From JADJXV01 sp046328995 (GTDB taxonomy: Bacteria; Bacteroidota; Ignavibacteria; Kapaibacteriales; UBA961): a DNA stretch of 64,000 nt. The notes under the pieces are model-generated. The model did no database searches and had not been told where the DNA came from. It saw nothing but the letters and a program-made list of their open reading frames with translations. A program made the position numbers and the translations under genes. The stretch spans positions 186,001 to 250,000 of the forward strand of contig JAXLVN010000005.1 of the NCBI GenBank assembly GCA_046328995.1, read 5' to 3'. This document shows positions 26,402 through 35,800 of the stretch, piece after piece (position 1 is the first letter of the stretch; each line of letters opens with the position of its first letter).

Positions 26402-26845
26402 ATGGAAAGCTTTACGATAAAAGGAGAATCAAACTTTATAACATTGACATTTATCGAAGTGTTCGGTTTTCCCGAGACGACTTGTCATTGGGGTGGGTAT
26501 GATTTACGATCCGAGATAGAAATTAAATCAAGTGGGTTTTACGTAAAATCAGTTTTATTTACTTCTACTGGTGAGATCTATCAGTTCTTTCAGCTACTTA
26601 AAAGCAGTAACGAAAAACTAAGAGGGGCAGCTACCTTCGTTTCTTATGAAGGAAATTTAGACTTTATTGTGGAATACGATAACCGTGGACATGTCAACAT
26701 TAAAGGTAGCTTTTCAGAACAAAATTTGTTCGAAAACGAATTGAAATTTGAATTTATTTCTGACCAAACGTATATTCATTCTTCATTAAAGGAACTCAGC
26801 TTACTTGCTGACAAGTATGGGGATATGAAAGGAATTATAAAATAA
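26402..26845 (+). CDS. Hypothetical protein, possibly WapI/DUF6228 immunity-like
   Basis: A 147-residue protein, AT-rich, predicted all-beta with a helical end. The succession GGYDLRSEIEIKSSGFYVKS, a TSTGEIYQFFQLLKS helix, GAATFVSYEGNLDFIVEYD and GHVNIKGSFSEQN resembles the small WapI/DUF6228 family proposed to be immunity proteins for contact-dependent toxins. The resemblance is to overall pattern, not to a sharp motif, so confidence is low. There is no toxin gene next to it. It has no signal peptide and should be cytoplasmic. Together with the DUF2750 gene it forms an AT-rich pair inside a region bounded by repeats. Confidence 0.5.
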   Translation: MESFTIKGESNFITLTFIEVFGFPETTCHWGGYDLRSEIEIKSSGFYVKSVLFTSTGEIYQFFQLLKSSNEKLRGAATFVSYEGNLDFIVEYDNRGHVNIKGSFSEQNLFENELKFEFISDQTYIHSSLKELSLLADKYGDMKGIIK

Positions 26846-26892
26846 CCCGTATTTATACTATTTTAATTATCTCACATTTCTTTGAGGTTCGT

Positions 26893-28356
26893 ATGAGATT
26901 CATTGACCGCTTTTTTCTTTCCGTCGTTTGTTTCCTCTCCGTTACTGCAATTTGTACTTCACAGCTCCAACCAACGATTGCCGGAACATCATCCACCCAA
27001 AGCACACAATTCAACAAAGGTTTGGTTGTACCGGGAATTACCGGCAACGAAATCGATACATTGCCACCGGTGCTGACCTTTAGCGAAGAATGTGGTACTT
27101 TCCTTTGTAGAGCCACCGAACTCCGTGATTATGGCGTGGATCCAAACATATCGGCGCAAGTCGATCAGGGAATCTTTGATATCTTTATTCGCGATTCTGT
27201 GAATAGTAATTACAAATTAGAGTTAATTACTTCTCCCAAAATCACACCCCTCCCGAAGATAACAACCTTTGATTTCAAGCTCGTCGTAAAAGACCGAACA
27301 CAAGACGCCAAAGCAGTGCTCGTGGTCATTGACAGAGCCGGTAAATTTGTGGAAGAAACGTTTAACTACAAGGCAGTGCCATTTCCCAAGATTTCACATT
27401 CAGCGCTTACGTTTCGGGTATTCAAAGCAGATAGTACGGTCACGACTTCGATATCCATATCGAACCCTGGTATGGATACAATGTATATAGATTCCATGCA
27501 GTTACAATACGGGTCGGTATTTACGATTACGAAAGGTAAGATTCTCTCTCGATTTGCATTGGCTCCTAGAAATGAGCACCGTTTTACTGTTGTTTATACA
27601 TCAGTTAAAGCATCGATTAAAGACACCACCCCGGACAAAGACTTGTTGAAAGTGTTTTTTGCTTCTTGCCGAATGGACAGGAATATTCCGCTTGAAGGAA
27701 GGTATGCGAAGTCGTCAATTGCGATTAGTAAAAGTTCAATTGACCTTCAATCGGTTTCTGATGGAAGTAATGGAGGTTTTGATGAAACCGGTTATGATAC
27801 GCTTACATTTGTCAATACTACTAATTCCAACATTACTATCGAATCTATTTATCTCGGTTCAGATACTGTATTTACAATTATGCAGGGTCGAGTTTCATCC
27901 GCAGTGTCTCTTAGTCCGGGTGAAAAACACGAAGTAATCATTCGGTATTTTCCATTTGGTAGTCGTCTTAATGATTACGATAATCATCATTACGATACTC
28001 TTCACATCAAAATTCTTGGTGAGCCCGATCGATTCGTTCCAATCAAAGGTACTTTTTTTGCGCTGGATGTCGATGAGACAGCATCCGCTTCTCCTGAATT
28101 TTCAATCAATATTACGCCAAATCCTGCAACAGAAAATGTGATTGTATCAATGAATGGTACGTACACAAAACGTGTTTTTCTCCGCCTCTATGATGCAATT
28201 GGACGCGAAATGACGGCATGTGCGACAGAACTGGATAACACAGCCGGCGTTTTGATACCGAATATCACAGCATTACCAATCGGAACATATCGTCTTGTGG
28301 CCACAACCGCCGCCGGCATCGTACTTTCAACGAAACTACTCCTGATTCAGCGATAG
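26893..28356 (+). CDS. T9SS-sorted protein with choice-of-anchor-like beta domains
   Basis: A 487-residue secreted protein with a signal peptide (MRFIDRFFLSVVCFLSVTAI to CTSQ). Two similar beta-sandwich segments (about 150-275 and 275-395) carry SISNPGMDTMYIDSMQL, FTITKGKILSRFALAPRNEH and the parallel LTFVNTTNSNITIESIYL, FTIMQGRVSSAVSLSPGEKH, as in choice-of-anchor D/ASPM-SPD-2-like repeats. The final 80 residues (ITPNPATENV... LPIGTYRLVA) are a T9SS type A sorting domain. No enzyme domain is seen. A terminator follows. Confidence 0.8.
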   Translation: MRFIDRFFLSVVCFLSVTAICTSQLQPTIAGTSSTQSTQFNKGLVVPGITGNEIDTLPPVLTFSEECGTFLCRATELRDYGVDPNISAQVDQGIFDIFIRDSVNSNYKLELITSPKITPLPKITTFDFKLVVKDRTQDAKAVLVVIDRAGKFVEETFNYKAVPFPKISHSALTFRVFKADSTVTTSISISNPGMDTMYIDSMQLQYGSVFTITKGKILSRFALAPRNEHRFTVVYTSVKASIKDTTPDKDLLKVFFASCRMDRNIPLEGRYAKSSIAISKSSIDLQSVSDGSNGGFDETGYDTLTFVNTTNSNITIESIYLGSDTVFTIMQGRVSSAVSLSPGEKHEVIIRYFPFGSRLNDYDNHHYDTLHIKILGEPDRFVPIKGTFFALDVDETASASPEFSINITPNPATENVIVSMNGTYTKRVFLRLYDAIGREMTACATELDNTAGVLIPNITALPIGTYRLVATTAAGIVLSTKLLLIQR

Positions 28357-28375
28357 AATATGCGCTGATTGACAT

Positions 28376-28416
28376 TAAAACTGCCCTTTTTTTTGGAATG
28401 AATGAAGGGCAGTTTT
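28376..28416 (+). terminator. Terminator after T9SS protein
   Basis: AAAACTGCCCTT pairs with AAGGGCAGTTTT around a T-rich loop. It lies 20 nt after the stop at 28356. The hairpin is symmetric enough to act in both directions. Confidence 0.75.
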
Positions 28417-28453
28417 GTTTGTAATAAATCAATTCACAATCCCATAACCATCT

Positions 28454-29473
28454 ATGATACAACCAACAAGCGAAATTATAATCTATCAAAATCCTGATGG
28501 AAAAATCAAAATTGATGTGCGATTAGAAGAAGAGACCGTGTGGCTCACACAGGAACAAATGGCAATGCTCTTTGGAAAGGGCAGGAGTACCATTGCTGAG
28601 CATATCCAGAATGTATTTAAGGAAGGTGAGCTAGATGAGCAAGTGGTATGTCGGAATTTCCGACACACCACAAAGCATGGTGCTATTGAAGGAAAAACTC
28701 AAGAGAAAGAGGTGAAATACTACAACCTTGATGTCATAATTTCAGTAGGATACAGGGTAAAATCACAGCAAGGTACGCAGTTTAGAATATGGGCTACGCA
28801 GCGCTTGAAGGAATACATCATCAAAGGGTTTGCCTTGAATGACGAGAGGTTTAAGTCCGGTAATTCCATGAATTATTTTAATGAGTTACAAGAGCGAATT
28901 CGTGAGATCAGACTGTCCGAACGCTTCTTCTATCAAAAAATCAAAGACATTTACACAACGAGCATTGATTATGATGCAAAGGATGAAAAGACGATAGAAT
29001 TTTTTAAAGTAATTCAGAATAAATTGCTTTGGGCAATCAGCGAGCAAACTGCTGCCGAGCTGGTTTATCGCAGAGTGGATGCTCGCCTGCCTTTATTGGG
29101 GATGCAATCGTATGATAAAAAAGGGATTCAATCGATAAAAAAAACGGACGTCAGCATTGCCAAGAACTATTTGAAGGAAGATGAGATGCGATTGCTTGGT
29201 TTGCTCGTGGAGCAATATTTAGCATTTGCCGAAACGATGGCGCAGCAACGCACTCCCATGTATATGAAGGATTGGTTGCAGCGGTTAGATGCTCTGCTGC
29301 AATTGAACGGAAGGGAACTTCTCACTCATGCAGGCACAATAAGTCATGAAAAGGCAATGGAAAAATCAGGTGTTGAATTTGAAAAATATAAAGCAATTGA
29401 AAAGCAGGTTCAGAAAGAGGAGAGTTTGAAGGAGATTGAAGGTGATATTAAGAAGATGATGGATATCGGATAG
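28454..29473 (+). CDS. rhuM: RhuM family protein
   Basis: A 339-residue cytoplasmic protein of the RhuM (virulence RhuM/DNA-binding) family. Signatures are VRLEEETVWLTQEQMAMLFG near the N-terminus (a winged-helix-like segment), VVCRNFRHTT, then EVKYYNLDVIISVGYRVKS and TQFRIWATQRLKEYIIKGFA. The C-terminal half is helical. Family members are found scattered near restriction-modification loci, Fic/Doc genes and mobile islands; their biochemical role is unknown. Here it stands alone between a terminator and a palindromic repeat, in the accessory region. The length is typical. It carries an exact-looking palindrome at 28644-28670. Confidence 0.9.
   Translation: MIQPTSEIIIYQNPDGKIKIDVRLEEETVWLTQEQMAMLFGKGRSTIAEHIQNVFKEGELDEQVVCRNFRHTTKHGAIEGKTQEKEVKYYNLDVIISVGYRVKSQQGTQFRIWATQRLKEYIIKGFALNDERFKSGNSMNYFNELQERIREIRLSERFFYQKIKDIYTTSIDYDAKDEKTIEFFKVIQNKLLWAISEQTAAELVYRRVDARLPLLGMQSYDKKGIQSIKKTDVSIAKNYLKEDEMRLLGLLVEQYLAFAETMAQQRTPMYMKDWLQRLDALLQLNGRELLTHAGTISHEKAMEKSGVEFEKYKAIEKQVQKEESLKEIEGDIKKMMDIG
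28644..28670. repeat. 27-nt palindrome inside rhuM
   Basis: TGGTATGTCGGAA-T-TTCCGACACACCA pairs at 12 of 13 positions. It codes for VVCRNFRHTT on the plus strand and for nearly the same peptide (MVCRKFRHTT) on the minus strand. Confidence 0.8.
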
Positions 29474-29532
29474 AGGTAATCCTAACAGGACGGAAAAATT
29501 TGGCTAAAGCCCTCCCAAAAAACTCATCTCTG

Positions 29533-29654
29533 CCTACAGCTGAAGCTGTAGTCTAGTCAGGAAGATTGTTGCCTTCGGCATCATCTCACTATTGCATGAC
29601 ATCGTAACTGCATAGGATATATCATCTTGACTAGACTCCAGCTTCAGCTGGAGG
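29533..29654 (+). repeat. Palindromic repeat family R1, copy 2
   Basis: The arms at 29533-29559 and 29628-29654 pair almost perfectly (AGCTGAAGCTG against CAGCTTCAGCT). The left-side block GGAAGATTGTTGCCTTCGGC is identical to copy 1 except for one T/C change; the central 60 nt differ. It has the same orientation as copy 1, so the two flank a 4-kb segment as direct repeats. Confidence 0.8.
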
Positions 29655-29689
29655 AGGAGGAATAGGTTGTTTATCAGTCCTGTATTTAT

Positions 29690-29734
29690 CCCCCCACAAA
29701 AAAAAATCCACCCCAACCCCCAAAATTCCACCCC
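29690..29734 (-). other. Possible G-quadruplex-forming tract
   Basis: On the minus strand four runs of 4-6 G (complement of C runs at 29690-29695, 29711-29714, 29717-29721 and 29731-29734) are separated by loops of 2-15 nt. It lies about 95 nt upstream of the giant T9SS gene on its template strand. Folding is a prediction only. Confidence 0.4.
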
Positions 29735-29829
29735 TCTGTGAGCAAGCTGTGAGTGTGGAAGTGTTGTTTTGTAATCGAAAATCGATTCTTCCAACATTTC
29801 TTCCACATTTTGTTTCTATAAGAGGTACA

Positions 29830-32800
29830 ATGAAAACACTTCTTCTTTCTGCTCTTACTGCCGTGCTGGTGCTCGGCGGTGCGTCCTCGGCAGCGGCTCT
29901 CGGGAGCCATCCTCGGTTACTTATGACCGGCGCGGTGAAGCAAGAACTCATCGCCAAAATGAATGCAAATGATGCCTCCTGGACGTCATTGCAAACCAAA
30001 GCGAATACCATGCTCGCGCAAAACATCGTGCAGTACAAGTATTCGACCTCGTCAAATTGGTATAATAATGCCATTTTCTACCAATATGACGGGCGCGGCT
30101 GGTATGAAGCCGCCTTCACATTATCCATGGCATGGCAAATGACCGGCGACACCGCCTACGCAAATAAAGCCGTCGCCCTCGCCGATGAAATGGTACGCGC
30201 CGAAAACGATGCCGATAATATGCCGTCAGCTACCAAGTCGCCGCTCGTGCTCAACAGATGCTATCCCGCACGGAATGTAGCACCTGCAATGGCAGTGATT
30301 TACGACTGGTGCTATGATCGGCTCGGCGCGCAGCGCAAAGCAGATATGATCGCCGTGATGAACAAATGGTTCCAATTCATCCGCACCGGTACAAGCTACA
30401 GCTCGACGTACCAAAAAGACGGTTACTCGACCGGTAATTGGTTCTCTTCACTCATGACCTCCGTCGCCTGGATGGGCTACGCCACGCATGATGATAATGC
30501 AAACGCAGCGCTCATGGAAAGCTGGGCACGAACCCGTTTAGACGGCACAACGTCGGCATTACTCTCGGCTAGTGATTATCCGCAAAGTAATCGTAAACAA
30601 GCGTTTACGGGACCGATGAAAACATCCTTCGGGAATCGCTATGGTGTTTCGGCAGCATCGCAAGGTGCCACCGGCGCTCCATTCAAAGGGGGATTGTACT
30701 TTCAGGGATGGAGATTCGGTAACGAAGATTTCAGCCGCATGCTCGATTATATGATGATTATTAATTCTGCCACCGGCGAAGATGTAATCGGGCAATTTCA
30801 AAATGATATCACGTCAATTTTTCATGCATTGAAGCATTCAACACTGCCCGGAGGATTGCTGCTTGATCCTGTTGGTGAGTGGCAATACGAGGGCGGTGCG
30901 GTGAGTATCCGTTCGCTTCCGGCACGTCTTGCTGTGGCGCTTGGTGCGACGACGCTCGGTTCGGCGGCCTATAATTTCGCATGGACAGAAATTCCGGCGT
31001 CGAATAAAAGTGTCAACGGTGTAAGCGTAGCACCACTCAAGGAATGGGAAGAATTTTTCTTCAAACGCTCAAAAGTCCTTGGTAATCCTGCTCAATTCCC
31101 ACTCTCCTACACAGGATTTGCTCCGAATTACCCACAAGGAGGCGTTGGCAACGGCGCGCTCCCGTACTTCGTGATGCGTTCATCCTGGGATACGAATGCC
31201 GTGTGGGCGACTGCGAGCATGGGCGCGCAGAACTATGATGAATATCAGCATTATCAGGCAGGACATATTCAGATTTCCAAGGGGAATCGCCACCTGCTCA
31301 CAAGCCCAACGACCTGGCATGGTTCTACTGCCAACGGACTCGGAGTAACCGGTCTCGGGATCAGTGGGTCGAATCATTCCGGCGCCAATAACACGCTCTT
31401 CTTTAATGACTTCGGTGATTATCAGAACTCAACCTCTTCCAGCTATGTCGGCGGACAAACGCCCGGTGGCAAAGATAAAGTCATCGCACAGGGACAAAAC
31501 GATAAGTACTCCTACGTGCATTCTGACCTTTCCACGGCGTATAATAATTTCGACTATCCACGGCAGATTTCGGATACCGTGAATCGTAAACTGGAGTATT
31601 TCTACCGGAATTTCCTCTATCTCCGCGCGCAGAATCTCTTTGTCGTCTATGACCGCGTGAAAGCGAAAAATTCGAATAATGCAAATGGACAGTATCAAAA
31701 GAGAATTCGCTGGCATTTCCCGGTCGAACCGACTCTCATCAACGGAACATTACTCAAAGTCGATAACGCGAATGCTCGGCTCTATGTTAAGACGGTACTG
31801 CCGCAACTGCCGACCATTACCCGCACCAATCTAACGAGTAATCCGGATAATAAATGGGGAAGCGGCTATGACTATCTCTTTAAAGCGCCGGCAATTTGGC
31901 GCGCTGAGGTGAGTGACTCGGTCAATCCTCTTACACTCCCGTTTCTTACCGTCATGCAGGCAGGCGCGACCTCGCTCGGACAGCCGATCATTGCCAAGCT
32001 CCAAAGTAATGACTCGCTGATGATGGGTTCGTACATCAAATCAGCCGACAGCTTGGAAAATATCGTGCTCTTCAATAATCGCCCGGGACAAGTTCCGACG
32101 CCGATTACATCCACCAATTACCCCAATCTCGGTAGCAAATATACGATGAATACGCTCTGCGGTGTGAAACCTAGCACCGTGTATAAGGCATATCTGCTAG
32201 GTGCGAATATCGTGGTAACCCAAGATTCAACAGGTGCTTATACCTCGTCTCCGGCAGGCGTGCTGCAGTTCCAGTTTGACTCGACAGCCATTGCCATGAA
32301 TGATGATACAACCTCAACCGATACAACAGGTACCGGAGGCGGCGGCTCGGGAAGTGGCTCGGGCTCGGGCAGCGGTTCCGGTAGCGGTGGCTCAGGGAGC
32401 GGCTCGGGCAGCGGAAGCGGCGGCTCGGGCAGCGGCTCCGGTTCGAATAACAACAACGGTTCATCCGTAACTGACCTCTATGTCGATGATGACGGTGCGG
32501 CTAACGGAACCGGGCAGAAGAATAATCCATTTAAAACGATCACACAGGCTTATGCAGCAGCTACGGGAACAGGTAAATACCGCATTTATGTTGCAGCCGG
32601 CACGTACACCGAAAATATAGGTTCATCGACGGATTTATATGGTAATACCCGTCAGTACGAATTCTACGGCGGCTACAATGCAGCGTTTACCGGTAAAGCA
32701 GCACAGCCAAGCTATGTGATTGCAGCTAATAAACTTAAGCCGGTGTTTGAGTTCTATAATGCAGCCGCTGTGACCATCGACGGCTTCGATATCAGCGAAG

Positions 32801-35800
32801 GACGCTCGGGAATTCAAGCTAATGGTTGGTCAAGTGACCGCACGGTGAAGATTACCAATAATCGTCTCCATCACAACGGACATTGGAGCACGCATGCGAG
32901 TTACGACAGTGTGCAGGCAGGCGGCGGACTCGGACTCGCAGCGACGACGACGCTTGTGGAAAATAACATCATCGAACAAAACATCGGCAATGATTTTGGC
33001 GCCGGGATGAAAATTTCGGGTGTGAATTCCAATGCTTACGCGAAGATTTCGAAGAATACGGTGAAGAAGAACCTCAATGTCGGCGGTGCCTGCCATGGTA
33101 GCGGTATGATGATGAGTGCCAATGGGTTAATTGAAGGGAACACCTTCGACCAAAACACCTTTAACACATCCTATGGCGGCACAGTGACCGGCGTTGGCGG
33201 TGGATTCATCGTTCTCGGCACCGGTACCGAAGCATCCGTCTCCGTAACGATTAACGGGAATATCGTGACGCGAAATACCGGGCATTCAGGCGCGGGACTC
33301 ATGATCGATGATGGCGTTGCAGCGACAATTACCAATAATATTGTGGCGAAGAATTACAGTTATCAACGCGGCGGCGGTATCCGTGTCGATGGCGCGGGTG
33401 ATAATAAATTCAGCACGGCAAAGATAATTAATAATACTATTGTCTATAATACCGCCGGTGCTGACCCTGATGGTAATGGCGGACACGCAATTCACGTAAC
33501 GGACGGTAAAGTGGTGTCTGCAAATAACCTCATGTGGGGTAACGGACTTGGGAATAACGATGTCTATGTCGGCGGCCTCAATTCCACGCTCGATGTTGCA
33601 TACTCCCTGCTGAATGATTTTGCAATGTTGAATCCGGGGGCAGACAAGGGGAATGTGCCCACGCTCGGTAATGGAAATATACTTGCCGGACAGCAAGTGA
33701 CCGAGCCGTATTTCATGGATACATCGGCGATGAATTATCGTCTTCTCTCGCAAAGTCAGATGATTAATGCAGGAACCAATTCCTACGGAAGTCCAAATGC
33801 CGTACCGGCTAAGGACATCGACGGAGGTGCGCGTCCATATGACAATATCGTCGATATCGGTGCCGATGAATGGGGATCGGGAATTAATTATGCTCACCCT
33901 AGAATTTGGCTCACACCGGAAGTAAAACAAATCATGCTCTCGAAAAAACAAGCCAATGACGCCGATTGGCAAGCGCTCAAGGCCGATGCCGATATGTTTA
34001 AAAATTACCCGATTACTCAATTTAAATATGCGACTGCATGGAACTGGTACGGCGGCACAATTCAATACGGTTACCAAGGCGGTGAATGGTATGAAGCAGC
34101 GCTTCCGCTTGCACTCGCGTATCAATTAACAGGAGATACTGCTTATAGTAATAAAGCAGTTGCACTCGGAGACGAAATGGTACGCGCGATGGCCGACCCC
34201 GATAACAATCATGGCAATAAGAGTCCGTTCAACCTCGCCAATACCTACCCGTCACGCTATGTCGGTCCTGCCGCTGCCGTGATTTACGACTGGTGCTATG
34301 ACCGACTCAATGCTACGCAAAAACAACAGCTTATCAATATCTTTAATATTTGGTTCGATAGTACGCGCAAAGAAGGCGGGCTCGCCTACGAGAATAACAA
34401 TCACTCGCATGGCAACCACTTCGGCGGTCATGTTCTGGGGATCGGACTCCTCGGTCTGGCAACATTCGGTGATAATCCACGGGCGCAGCATCTTATCGAC
34501 TGGGCGAGATACCGTGTGGACGGTACACCGTCAAATCTTCTCGAAGCGACTGATATTCCAAACGATTACCGCAAAGAAAATTTCGACGGTGGTATTAACA
34601 ACTGGGTGGGATATATCTGGGGAATTGACCCGAATACGCAAGGTATCAAGTCACGTCCGTTCGCCGGTGGACACAACCCGCAGGGCTGGTCGTATGGTAA
34701 TTCAGACTTTGGGAATCATATCGTCGATGTGGCTCTTGCCTACAAGTCCGCAATGAATATTGATATGATAACTCCTAATATTCATTGGTATAAAGGAATG
34801 TTCAATTCCCTCAAACATGCCATGTTGCCTGCTCGCTTTATGATCGATCCGATTGGCGATTGGGGCGGAAATTATGGTATCGGATTCCAGATTAATCTCG
34901 CAAGCCGCCTTGCATTCCTGCTCGAAGGCACCGATGTCGGACCTCAGGCGCAGTACTTCCTGACGAACTGGGCGCCAACGCAGCATGACTGGAGTAATTA
35001 TGCTAGTGGACTTAAAATACCGGACTTGCGCTCGTGGGAACGTATGATGTTCCGCAATAACAATCGTCAAAGTGCAGCGTTTCCGGCAAATGCAACGACA
35101 CTCTATAATAATATTCCGGTTGTCAAGCCCAATGGTATCTCGCCAAATAATGAGATTCCATACTATATCATGCGTTCATCGTGGGATACAAGCGCCGTAT
35201 GGGCATCAGCGCAAATGGGTTCGGCGCACTGCACCGACCATCAGCACTTCCATGCAGGGCATATCCACATCGTTCGCGGTAAAGACCAAGTCCTTATTAG
35301 TCCAAGTAATTACAAAGCAGGGGATGACGGACTCGGCGTCACCGGCAACAGCTTGGAATATACCGATTACAGTGGCGCGAAAAATACGCTCTTCTTTAAT
35401 GATTGGGAAGTGTATCGTCCGAAAGCAAGCGGCAGAACAGGCGGTCAGGATGGCTATGGTATCGAACGTCCGATCGTCAATGATATGACATCTCAATATA
35501 CATATCTGAGAAGTGACCTCGCAAGTGCTTATAATTTCGTCGGCTGGCACAGCGGGAAGAATCAGTCGGTGACCCTTGCCGATACGGTGAATCGTCCGCT
35601 CGAACAGTTCTTCCGTCACTTCGTGTATCTGCCAAACAGCAGTATGTTTGTCGTGTACGACCAAGTGAAAGTAAAACAATCGAATCATGCAAATGGTCCA
35701 TATGAAAAGCACTTACGCTGGCACTTCGCGAATGAACCCGTTATCAGCGGCAATACCATCCGCGAGGACAAAGGGAATTCACGTCTGTGGATGACGACGC

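Larger units (their letters stand above)
29474..29829 (+). other. 356-nt gene-free interval before the giant T9SS protein
   Basis: It contains R1 repeat copy 2 (29533-29654), a strongly strand-asymmetric C/A-rich tract (29690-29734), and about 95 nt of leader without a clear terminator or Bacteroidetes promoter. A GTG at 29749 opens the downstream frame earlier, but the ATG at 29830 with its signal peptide is the likely start. Confidence 0.6.

Noticed and set aside
33286..34125. Long minus-strand open frame (279 codons) inside the giant T9SS gene
   Set aside because: It lies antisense to well-supported coding sequence with a signal, repeats and sorting domain, and its translation shows no recognisable domain.
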